A DNA stretch of 64,000 bases from Chlorokybus atmophyticus. Taxonomy: Eukaryota; Streptophyta; Chlorokybophyceae; Chlorokybales; Chlorokybaceae. The notes below the pieces were generated by a model. That model had not been told where the DNA came from. It saw nothing but the letters and a program-made list of their open reading frames with translations, and ran no database searches. Within the stretch, counting starts at the first letter, position 1, and the number at the start of each line of letters is the position of its first letter. The stretch covers positions 18,911 through 82,910 of the forward strand of contig RHPI01001517.1 in assembly GCA_009103225.1 (NCBI GenBank), given 5' to 3'. Below are positions 1 through 10,603 of the stretch, in pieces. The position numbers were made by a program, and so were the translations under genes.

Positions 1-20
1 GGGGGGGGGGGGGCGGGGGG

Positions 21-235
21 CTTGTTGAGTGATTACCACTCTATTAAGTTAAGGGAACTACACATTTATTTTTCCTCCTCGCTGTCTCTCGCACACACTG
101 CAGTACAGCTTCTGTGTCCCCTGCTTGGCCTCTTGCAGGCTGCCCGGTAACTTTGGTCGTTCTTAACACTTGTACATATTCGTGTACTTACTCCCACTAC
201 AAGACACACCCCGCAGTCGGAGCCTTCTTGCACGA
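21..235 (+). repeat. Diverged direct repeat, copy 1
   Basis: Aligns by eye with 886-1109 over nearly its whole length. Shared blocks include GATTACCACTCT, TCCTCCTC, CTGTCTCTCGCACAC, GGCTGCCCGGTAACTTT, ACTTGTACA, CACTTGTAC and CTTCTTGCACGACA. Both copies can be bounded as TG...CA, as long terminal repeats are. The spacing between copies is about 865 bp. A small non-autonomous LTR element (TRIM) or a diverged tandem unit are both possible. Confidence 0.65.
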
Positions 236-885
236 CAGCTGTCACTGGTGCTGACCATCGACACGCACTTCTCCCTTGCACTTCATCACACGCAAGTGTT
301 GCCCTGATAATATCCGGATCAATCGATCCGTGCCCAAACTGCTAGCCCTTAGCCCCACCAATAGGAACGAGCCCCTGTGGCGGCGGGCCACGTTGACACC
401 CAACGTAGGCAACTCCCGCCAGAGCATCGGTAGTGAGTTGTGAGTAGACGGACTAGAGCAGAACCGGCGGTGGCAATGCCCGAAACTGACCATTCGGCCC
501 ACCTTTAAGCCGATGAGCGCCCGAGGCTCAATAAAGTAGAGCCCAACAGTACAAGTAGTTCGGTGATGGTTGTGTATGCGCTGTAAGCATGCCAGCTGTT
601 CCGACAGACAATGTTCTCCCCCCGGACCTACCTTTGCCTATACACTTGTAAGTGTACACTCTTGCTTTTATGCTTGTGGCCATCGCATTTGCCACCTGCA
701 CACTGCATCAGCCCTACACTTCTCGCAGTGCTTGCTTGCACCCCACTCACTATTTAATTGTGGTTGTGCTTGCTTGCAATTGCATACGCGGTGCTTGTAG
801 TGTGTGATCTCGTCCTACTTAGCCATCACCGCATACATACATTGCATGACCGCTGTGTGCATTCTCCAAGCGCCCTTGTTTAGGA

Positions 886-1109
886 GCTTGTTAGATGATT
901 ACCACTCTCTATCAATCTAAGGGGACTACATCGTTATTTTCCTCCTCACTGTCTCTCGCACACGTTGCTACATTACAGCGTCGGTGTTCCTTGCTTGGCC
1001 TCCTGCAGGCTGCCCGGTAACTTTACTCGTGCTTGACACTTGTACACATTCGTGTACATACTACTCCCACTGCAAGACACACGCCGCATTTGAGGCCTTC
1101 TTGCACGAC
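886..1109 (+). repeat. Diverged direct repeat, copy 2
   Basis: Second copy of the repeat at 21-235, same orientation, with scattered substitutions and small indels. It ends with the same TTGCACGACA block. A 16 bp inverted repeat (1206-1238) follows about 100 bp downstream. Confidence 0.65.
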
Positions 1110-1844
1110 ATAAATGTGTCTTGCAATTATTCATTCATAATATCCTACCAACCAACTATTAAATGTAATACACATTGCAACTCCTTTGTTACCGTGTTGA
1201 ATTTGGTACGTCCGGCGACATCATGTCGCCAGACGTACTAAATTAATATAATGATTATATGAAAAAAATATCACGATCTGCAGTGTTCTCGACATGTATA
1301 GTATATGACACATATGTGCTATTGTCAGTCAGCTTAGCTAGCCCTATTGTAGCTTATTCGTTGGCACTGGATAAGCTACTCATAGACTGCAGTTGTATGT
1401 ATTTATAGGCTGCAAGCAGTTAAGATGGTACAGTCTGGTCTGGTCTTTGGTAGGACCCAGACAAAGGGCCCAGAGCTAACAGGTCGCGAGCTATTGCGTG
1501 AGTTCCCTCTGGTCACTTCGTTGGCAGTGTAGCGCTGCTCTTACCACTGTGCTCTTTATGCTTGTTGTGCATAATTGCATGTAGCATCTCTAGGCAACAC
1601 ATCACTCATTATCCACTGCTTGTAGTCAACTGGTGTTTCATCGTATATATGTTTTGAAAACAAAACAAAATTTGTAGACACATCGTGTATAATGTATATA
1701 ATTTATGAATAGCATTTGTACATTCTCAATGGCAAGTGTTTTGGATGGCAAGTGTTTTTAACTTATACACTTGTTCATGTGGCCCCCTATCACATTTCGC
1801 CCGTTGAATTTTTTTGGGAGGGGGGGCACTATTGGGCCATGCCC

Positions 1845-1866
1845 GTATAGTATGGCCATACTATAC
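1845..1866. repeat. 22 bp perfect palindrome
   Basis: The sequence GTATAGTATGG followed by its exact reverse complement, with no spacer, in AT-rich DNA lacking a gene. Confidence 0.8.
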
Positions 1867-2766
1867 CCATCCCTAATTAATTGCGCCCATACTATGCTAT
1901 TACAGGTTTGCGATAAACACATTACATTTATTTTAACATTGATTGAGTATAACGTACCGCGATCAACCTGCCACTAGTATTACGGACTCAAAGTAAAGCT
2001 TACGTTGAGCATAACTGCGACTGTTAGTAGTTTCGCGGTTTAATTACGGTACATCACTTGCAATCAATGATTATATTTTTAAGTCTAAGTTTACGTGTAT
2101 ATATATTGCACATTATATCACGGTTGATTATGACGAATGTAAGTACGCTTCAATACTGTAATCGTATATAATGCCCCTTTTTAAAGAAATGCCGTTTTTA
2201 ATGCAATTACCCCTTCATTTACTAAGCATGGCATTACGTCAGACTTTGGGCACTATGAACGGGTAATTACGGTGCATGATGTGGTGTAAGTGGCCTTGGC
2301 AAGATTTTACTGTACTTACTCGGTAGGTTGAAGCCCCGGGCTTTTTTAAAAACCCCCCACCCCCTTATTAAGAAAGCATGAAGTAATTAACCATGCAATC
2401 CGTTAATGTAGGGGGCAAAGTCTTCTCTAAGGGGGGCTTCTAACCGAATAAATACGATATGTTTGTATGCTGTGCATGGCACCAACTACCTCTATGTTGT
2501 ATGCATGTCCAGTGGTAATGTGAATGCAAACAGGTAAGTGATAGGATTTAGGAGTATTCTGCTCATAACCGCCATATTCTCTCGGCGCGTGCCTTGGCTG
2601 ACGGCTGAGCAATCCCTTTCAGAGGATCAAGCCTTGAATCGGCAAGCAGTCCGCATGCTCCACATACATAAGTGGCATGCTGTTGCCGGAGTGATTGATT
2701 CACTAGCTGCAGTGCACAGCAGCACTGGCCCAGGCCAGGCCAGACCAGACCAGACCAGGCCGGACA

Positions 2767-5700
2767 ATGTCTTTACGTCAGCCAGACGCCAGGTTTGACA
2801 GCATACGGGTAAGTGCGTTGCGGCCAGACACCGCACAGCTCGGCATGCTGCTGCTATAGGCTAGAAACTGATGGATTGCGCCTTGCTGAAGCTTATTTTC
2901 ACCTGGCATGTGTGCAGTCTTCTCTGGACTTGACCGCCGCAGCAGCCAGGCTCAGAAACCAACTGCTTGAGGTACGTGCCTTTTGCTGCTGTTTGCAAGC
3001 TTGTAACACAGCTGAACACTTGCAGCTCAAGTGTCAACGCTGAATGCTCCGACACTAAATGCTTGTTGCCATCGACACATGCCGCTTGCTTTCAGGTTGC
3101 AATGACCCTGCCGAGTCTGTTGAAAGACGGCCCCCAACTGGCTGCGGCTTTGCACCGCTATGAAGCCTACTGGCTGCCTCTTGTAGCGAGTGAGTTGCAG
3201 CCTCGCTCAACATCCCAGCAGCAGTGTGCTCCTGCGACTGCTTGTGTTTGATAGCTGTGTTGGTTATGAGACAAGTAGCGAGCACTGCTGGCAGTTGCCG
3301 TTTCTATTGCTGCTTCTGCTGATGCATCTGCTGCCGTTGTTGTTATCAGTGTTGTTGTGCAACTCGTTGATGTTGCTGTTGTTATCAACGACCAACCGGC
3401 ATTTGCTCTGCAGGCGGCTCCAAGCCGCCCACAACCATTGCCCCACCCGTGGACGTGCAATGGGTGTGGCAATGCCACATGCTGTCGCCGACCACCTACA
3501 CGTCCGACATGCAGCATGTGTTTGGCAGAGTGCTGGACCACGCGCTGCTCGGCCGCGGAGAGCGCCTGCATGCGCAGCAGCGCGCGCGCGTTGCCTGGGA
3601 GGAACAGTACCCTGGCGTGCCCTTTGAACTCCAGCCTGATGGGTCAGACGCAACACGCGGTGTTGCGGCAAAGTTCGTGTCACAGTTCAAGTATGACATC
3701 GAGGCGGCGGCATTGCGCCAAGCTGCTTTCATCTACCAGGTGCGCGCGTGCATGTGCGTAGTGGATGCGTGCGCACTTATGTGCATGTTCGTCCGCATGT
3801 GCGCACGCCTCAGGTTGACGTACACACGAAGCTTACAGGCCTTGCATGCATGTGTTGCAAACTGCACGCCTTTATAATCAACAGCCTGCTGGAACTGGCT
3901 AGTTTGGTTTACGCTTCAAGCTTGTACTTGTGTAGGTGGCGCTTCCGCACTATGCAGACACGCAAGTGTTTTTGCGCATGGCAGTGCAGCGGTATCGTTG
4001 GTTCTGCTACTTGCACGCCATGAATCCGGGTGTTCGTTTGGCACCAACCTACGACATCGATATGGTCTGGCACGCGCACATGATGCATCCAATACTGTAT
4101 GCCTCTGAGACTGCCGAGTGGTCCGGCGGCAAGGTGTTCAAGCACGACGACACCCTCAACGATCGGACTCCAGGGTCCCAACTCAGCAAAGCCGCCATAG
4201 TAAAGCACTCCGATTGAAGTTTACATGGTTGTGTGTGTGTACATCAGCTGCAACCCCCCTCTCTGTGTCCCACATGCAGGCTGTACGCAAGCTGTGGGCC
4301 GAATGGTTTACGGACGCGTATGAAGCAAACGGGGGCATGCTGCGGGGCGATCCTGCCACAGCACTCGGCAACGTTAACGTTGGTGCCAGAACACAGTACA
4401 CCCAAGGTTGATCTCGGTTGGTAGGGGCGCATACATGCACGCGTGTCTGCGCCATTGGCGAGCAGCAGCTCATGCACATGCACATGCACATGCTAATGCT
4501 TCCCATTGCAGACCTCGCCGCTGCCGTCTCTGCGATCACTGTGATTGTGGAGAAGCCTGCGCTCCAATGGACCGGCTTGAAATGCCGTCTTGCGATCCCG
4601 TCCGCGGTGCGCTACACGTTAAACCCACGCAGCTACTACAACGCGCTCACACCCGCTGTGTCCGACTGGGTCAGGAGCATGCGCGGCGCGGCATCCAGCG
4701 TGTCGGCTGGAGGAAGTGGGGCAAAACCGTCAGGTGAAGATTTGTGGGTGTCAACAGCATGCTCTTGCACACGGGTGTGCACGACGCCATGCATGTGAGC
4801 TTCGGCACGCACGCGAGGCTCCCGTCACTGTCCGTTCGTGACTTGCTGAGCGGTAAGGCGGCGTGGCCACATCGGATGGCTGTGAGCACAAACGCTGGCG
4901 AGTGTCGCGTGACGGTGGCTCCATCAGTCAGTGGCGATAAGTCAGCAACCGCAGGTTTGTTGATACCATTGTTACTGTTTGTCGACGTTGTTGTTGTCCA
5001 TTGCAGCAGCTCAATGTACACATGAGTGCTGCAACGCCAGTGCTATTGTGTCGTGCGTAGATAATGCTGCAAGTAGCCTTCAGGGCACATCCTGTGGCTT
5101 GCTGTTGACAGTGGTGAACGGTGCGTTTGCGCCCTGCAATCTTCAAGACATCTTTGCGGTACGCTTATGACACGCCTCCTGACGACAATGCAATACAATG
5201 TACAGCTGAGCTCAAATGTTGCATAGATAGCAATTTTGTTGTGTGACAGCTTTGCCATTGCCACCATGTGCATGGCAGGTGGAGCAGAACAGCGCCCAAA
5301 CCGTAAGCATGCTATGCGGGCAGCTCGCGCTGGCAAAACCTGTGAGCGGCCATGCCGCCATACACACCGTGTGCGATTCTTATGGCAAGGAGCTCTTCAT
5401 TGTGCAGGTAACACCAACCAAGCAAGCAAATGTCGCAGTCATTGTCGTTGTGCACAACTGACATTCCTGTACAACAGACATTGCATGCATGCATGCATGC
5501 ATGCATACTCGCGTGCGTGCACGTGTGTGTGCGCAGGCAGGCACCCACGCACGCACGCAAATAGACGGACACAAAGTCAGTTACGTGCCGCGCATATTGA
5601 CGCACACGTAGGAGACTCTTTCACCCGCAGGTTTCTTATGACGCGAGCATGACAAGGTGCTGTCCCGTGCCGCCGCTGCATGCTCCGAGGGCTTGTGTGA

Positions 5701-7362
5701 TTGTGAGGAATGCAAAGTCGCACGAAGTGGAGGCCACAGCACACATGAGCGGGCCGTATGAGCTCCCCACACCGCAGCAAGTGGATGAGACGAGATTGTT
5801 GATGACTGTCACACTGGATGAAATTAACGGCGAGCGCGCGATGATAATACGTGGCCGCGATGGCGACTGGGGCGTGTGCAAAGGCACGTGGGTTGGCAAA
5901 CAGAAGGGTAAAAAAACATGTTGCGTGTACACGTGCTCGTACACGCAAGTGTGTGCGCCCAGTCACATGCACGCACCTGCTAGTGACCAATATTATCAGA
6001 GTACAGCAGAGTCCAGCATAATCTGCAGGGGAGCCGCAGCATGTGACTTGGATGTGTATGTTTGGTTTGTCGCTCACCGGCGCGTGCGTGCCAGGTGTTC
6101 CAGGTGAAAAGGCCCCAAAATGTGGGGTACCTGGCAAGATAGGAATACCAGGCGACCCAGGGTCTTTTCAACTGCAGGCGTTCCGTCTTCATAAGGTTTG
6201 GCGCAGTGGATTCAGATAGCAACCAGATAGCAAAGTCGGTCTGCGGTTGTTGATGTATGCCTGCATTAGGGTGCAAGCCTGAGCTGTGTTGCTTTCTTTC
6301 GCATGCATACAACAGGCAGGTTCAGAAGCTGAAGCCCTTTGCGAACCGCAGCGCGTCGCCTCGGCGATAGACATTCGAGGTCACATCAGTTTGGACCTAA
6401 CAATGGGCTACTTGAACATTGCCAACTGCCATGCTGGTGAGAAAAGACGCCTTTCTTTGCATAGTGACACAACATTTTTTCTCGAATCAACGTGCAAGTG
6501 TGAAGTTGGTCTGCTGTGTGATTATGCAGTGCCGGAGCTAGTGGCCTTTGCGTTTGCTGTGGGCGTGCTACGCCTCATCTCTTCTCGTGTTGCGGTGCTG
6601 AAGGAGTTGACCGAACAGGAAATTGTAAGGAAGCCATACATTGGTTATCGGTGTTGCACCCTGGAAGAGTTGTTCTGCATGCTGACACTCATCCCATGGA
6701 CACATCACCAACTTTCTAAACCTGTCTTCAGGAGGAGTACCGGCAAGACGTACAGAAGTATCAGCAGCACAGGAGACGTCCCCTGAACAACACACAGAAA
6801 GCTCAAGCCCGCGCCATGGAGAAGAAACAGGTGTGAGCACCATCGCCATCGCGCACATACACCTGCACGTACCCATACCCATACACATGCACCCACACCC
6901 ACACGCACTCCCGCGCACAGTCACGCACGTGCCCACACGCACGCACGTGCACGCACACGCGCACGCACACATCAGAGGGAACTTTAACATCACCCAAGGT
7001 AGCCAGTATCCGGGTGTGTATCTCGGGTCCACCGCACTGCGCTGCTGTCCACAACACTGCACACAGCGTGCAAGCGCGATGCGTGACAAGCACGCTGTGC
7101 GCATCAGGTGTTTCTTACTTCTGCGGGTGCGGGGTATGATTATTATTTCCCTTATGCGGGAGCAACAGCCATGCCGTTCAGCGCCTCCAGTTTCGACTAC
7201 AATTCTACGGCGGCATTAACATCAACGCCGTACATCATGAGTGATCCTCAGGGCGGAAACTGCGGCGGCTGCGGTGGTTGCGGCGGTTGTGGCGGTTGTG
7301 GTGGAGGTGGATGTGGAAGTGATGGAGGCGGATGTGGAGGTTGTGGAGGCTGCGGTGGATGA
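2767..7362 (+). CDS. GRDP-like: Glycine-rich domain-containing protein, GRDP1/2-like
   Basis: Fifteen exons: 2767-2808, 2918-2971, 3096-3189, 3414-3739, 3936-4199, 4280-4406, 4512-4954, 5007-5158, 5279-5407, 5631-5907, 6095-6195, 6316-6436, 6530-6624, 6732-6830, 7108-7362. Intron phases match throughout except inside 4512-4954, where about 29 nt near 4729-4758 must be removed to keep frame; the model then gives 849 residues, close to Arabidopsis GRDP1. The start MSLRQPDARFDSIR was chosen because it joins in phase 0 to SSLDLTAAAARL, which matches the GRDP N-terminus. Two DUF1399 motifs are visible: QWVWQCHMLSP (about residues 79-89) and DMVWHAHMMHP (about 214-224). A short collagen-like Gly-X-Y stretch lies in exon 6095-6195. 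The C-terminus is the defining GGCGGCGG glycine/cysteine tail. In plants the family is linked to stress and auxin responses; the biochemical role is unknown. The last intron (6831-7107) is an alternating CA/CG tract. Confidence 0.9.
5483..5506 (+). repeat. (GCAT)n run
   Basis: Six GCAT units in an intron of the GRDP-like gene, followed by CGTG/CACG alternating sequence to about 5560. Confidence 0.95.
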
Positions 7363-8019
7363 GGCAGTCATTTAACATTGGTAATCGTCTGTCTTGATGA
7401 GAGGCATCCACTGTGCAGCTCAGTGCAGGCAGCGCAAGCCTCTTGAACCCATCATCACACGAGCTTGCTGCTAACCAGACGTGTTGTACATATTGCACGT
7501 AGTGTGACGTCGATGTGGCAGCTGTGGCGCATAGTGGCCCCAGAGCTTGCAATGTCCCATGGACAGGTCATGAGTGTACAACCTGTTAACCTATGTTGTT
7601 CTGTATGCTGCAGGCTGGTACATGACAGGTTCACCTTGAGCAAGGCTAGTTGCATTGCTTAGACGCGTGCGTGCAGGTTGCATATGCTGGCTAATCACCC
7701 CCCGTACGCAATGTCGCTCAAAGTCGACCGGACACAGCTGAGGTTGTCTGGAAATGCGTGCGTACGCACATGTGCGTGCATGCGCGTGTGTGTGCATGGC
7801 GCATTACAGGGGCTGTGCGCGGGTGCATTTGTGTGTTCATGCATGTGTGTGCAATGCTTTGTGGTCTTTACCTTTGAGAACTCACTATGGCTTTACACTG
7901 ATATGTATTATGTCTGCATCTATCTATGCCACACATACATACTCAAGCATGTGGTGCTGCAAGCTACATACTCGAGGAATTTAACACAACAACGCGCGCT
8001 AGAAACTACCCAACATGTG
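7363..8019. other. Convergent intergenic region, 3' ends of two genes
   Basis: Lies between the stop codons of the GRDP-like gene (+) and the BASS-type gene (-), so it should hold both 3' untranslated regions. No further coding exon is convincing. Positions 7745-7850 are a TGCGTGCA/TGTGCATG-type alternating tract. Confidence 0.6.
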
Positions 8020-10603
8020 CTACCTAACCTGACTGCCGGTGCCTGCAATAGCCTGGACCACAACAACACCCTCTTCAACGCCCGCGTGCACATCATCAAC
8101 CTTCTTGAGCTCGGCCTCCGCGGCGGCAGACTTCTGCGCCTGCTGCCACCTCGCCACCCTGCCCGCCAGGTAGAACGCCATCGGCTGCCCCACAAAGATC
8201 TGAATCAGCTGGCCGATCACGCACGGCACCGCCAAGAGACCTTGCACCGCCACGTCTTGCGTGATGTACCTGTTGTATGCAGGTATGGTTTGGTCAGCTG
8301 GAGTCAACCCACAATCCTGCCCAACAACTGGTTGGGCAAAAGCTAGGACGTCGCTACAAGTGAAGCGTCTAACATGGCATGGCAGGTACACGAAGGAAAT
8401 GCAATGTGTGTATAAGTGATGCACAACAGATGTAAGGGACAGAGCTTGCATGCGCGTGCATATTCCATGTTTTGCGCATATTGCACGGTTGCTGCATGAA
8501 ATGTGCACATGAGCAGTGAGGTTTGCTTACGTGATGACGGTTACAGCAACAGGCGCACTCTTCTGGCTGGCCATGATGACAGTGGAGATGGCCTCCAGTA
8601 GCGGTATTCGCAGCAGGATGACGGCTGCGGTGTTGAACGCCAAGTAGATAAAATGGATAAGCATAATGGACACTATGACCACCAACATGTTGCCAAACTT
8701 CGTGTCGACAATCTGCGTCCGGCCGCTAGAGATGGTTTGCCAGATCAGTAATGCCAGGTTCGTGTTGCTGATGATAGACAGCTCCTGCTTGTATTTCCTC
8801 TGGAAGTTCAAAGCTGCGGGGCTGAACTCCCGGAGCCCTTTGCCCAGCAGCGTTGGTACCTGTCAGTGGTGAATGTGTCAGATTGAGCCTTCCCCCCTCA
8901 ACTTCTGGATTCATGTGGCACAGGCAGTGTACTGGTCAGCGTATGCCCATGCACACACATACAAGTGTATACAAACGCGCAGGTATCGATGTAGCACGTA
9001 TACTGCTGGGGATGGTAGCATACCAACAAGTATGCTCAGGTATGCATGTGGATCAGCGTAAGCGGATGCATGTGTGCGTGTGGATGGGTGTGCATGGATG
9101 GGTGTGCCTGCATGAGTGTCGGTATGGTGGCACGCACGTCTGTATTTGCATATACCTCAGTGGTTTCGTGAGGGTGTACGCTGTTGTGCATTGACACAAT
9201 AACACATACCAGGAAAGAGATGAGGAGTTTGACGAAGATGTCCACAAAGCTGATGTTCAGCTTTGCGACACCCGCGGCATCTCCAGACAGGAGCGCTTTG
9301 AGCCACAGGGGAATGAGGATGACTCCGATAACATTTGAGCCAACTGTCAAAAAGATGGCGAGGGCCGCATTGCCTTTGGCTGAATTGACCAACGATACGC
9401 CGACTCCAAGCGTGGTTGGCACCAAGCAAAAGATCACAAGTCCCGTGCTGAGCTCTGGCGGGCTGAAGGGGAGATGCTTCACTGCCCAGGCCAGGTTGGG
9501 AGTCAACGCCACAATTGATATGAAACCGAACAGCGTGCCAAGAATGGTCTTCCGAGTGAACGCGTCCTTCAGCTCGTCCGTCCGCAGCGTCAAGCCGGAT
9601 ATGAAGAACACTACGCAGATGTTGATGAAGGTGATGACGTGCACACCTGCAACCTGCAATGAGCGAGCATGATTGGCATGCGCATGCACTCGCACCTGAG
9701 CGCACGCATGCACACATGCATATACGCACGCACATGCCTGTGGTCACCCCAATGTCCGCACACCGGCACACAAACTCACACTCACGCATGCGCACGTAGC
9801 AGATATCGCACTTGAGTGCAAGATAGAAATGCGCATTGCCCCAAAAACTTTCCGCAATGGCTGACACGTACACTGCATGCAAGTGCAGCCAGCACATGCT
9901 AAGCGCTGGCTCAAAACAAATTCATGTGCACCCTTGGTGAGATTGTGTAAATGTTTGTTGTTGGCAGTGACAAGTTGACCTGACTTGTTGAACATGTGTC
10001 ATGTTGGCTTAGCTACCTTGGGCCTTGTGAGCCTCTCTCCTGGCAGCGGCCAAGACAATGCGATGACAAACGCAACGAAGAAGGCGAAAGGAAGATAGTT
10101 CCGTATGATTGTTGCCCTGAGCAAAGCAGAGGGCAGTCAATAAGCATGCCCAACGTGGTGACCAGCGATAACACCTCAACTCAAGGCATTGCAGCACTCA
10201 ACAATGCTGAGCAATGTAGCAACACCTGAGTTCATTGGATTGGTCAGCATGCGTGTTTGTACAACATGCTAGTTTCCACAGTCACACAATTGTGCGCATA
10301 GGCTGCGTTGCAGGCTGCGTTGCAAGCTGCGAACAGCTGCGAACAGCCCCAGGCAGCACTGCACAGTTAGTGAGTGGACTTGCAATGTCCAGACATCAGG
10401 ACAGGGCTTATGCGCCACTCACAAGTCAGATAGCCAAAGCCTTACTTGAGCGTTTTGTAGAGTACAGACAATTCCTGCTTCACCGCCGACGTCGGCCGCT
10501 CATTTTGGCCCTGAACAACACCATTACGAATGCTTGTGGTGCTGCTGCCAGCTGCCTTGGAGTCCGACTCAACTGGCGCCAGCGCACCGCCGGCGCCAGC
10601 CAT
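8020..10603 (-). CDS. BASS4-like: Sodium/metabolite cotransporter, BASS4/SLC10A7 type
   Basis: Five exons, read downward: 10603-10446, 10116-10017, 9653-9210, 8859-8531, 8269-8020. All phases agree, giving 426 residues and a TAG stop. Hydrophobic helices follow one another in the BASS order: NYLPFAFFVAFVIAL, then VVFFISGLTL, FGFISIVALTP, the conserved STGLVIFCLVPTTLGVGVSL, TVGSNVIGVILIPLW, LLISFLVCV, FIYLAFNTAAVILL, and QKSAPVAVTVIT leading to VPCVIGQLIQIFVG. This pattern is closest to SLC10A7 and plant BASS4 rather than classical bile-acid transporters. The expected role is Na+-coupled transport of an organic acid or a calcium-related role in plastid or Golgi membranes. The N-terminus (MAGAGGALAPVESDSK) is not a clear plastid transit peptide. 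The last acceptor was placed at 8270 because it reproduces the family sequence; an upstream acceptor at 8354 would add about 28 unmatched residues. Confidence 0.93.

Larger units (their letters stand above)
1..2766. other. Upstream region without a recognised gene
   Basis: No exon set with consistent splice sites was found on either strand. The stretch begins with a G homopolymer at the window edge and holds a diverged direct repeat pair (about 21-235 and 886-1109), a 16 bp inverted repeat (1206-1238), a 22 bp perfect palindrome (1845-1866), then AT-rich DNA to about 2440. Positions 2733-2762 are a run of GGCCA/GACCA pentamers just upstream of the next gene. Confidence 0.6.

Noticed and set aside
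3167-3683. Several overlapping frames over 130 codons on both strands
   Set aside because: They are shadows of the GRDP exon 3414-3739, whose frame carries the family motifs.
5483-5506. CRISPR-like or satellite array
   Set aside because: A simple GCAT microsatellite within an intron, without spacers. No CRISPR array was found in the window.
9157-9897. Long minus-strand frame (246 codons)
   Set aside because: It is out of frame with the BASS-type exon 9653-9210, which has the transmembrane pattern of the family.
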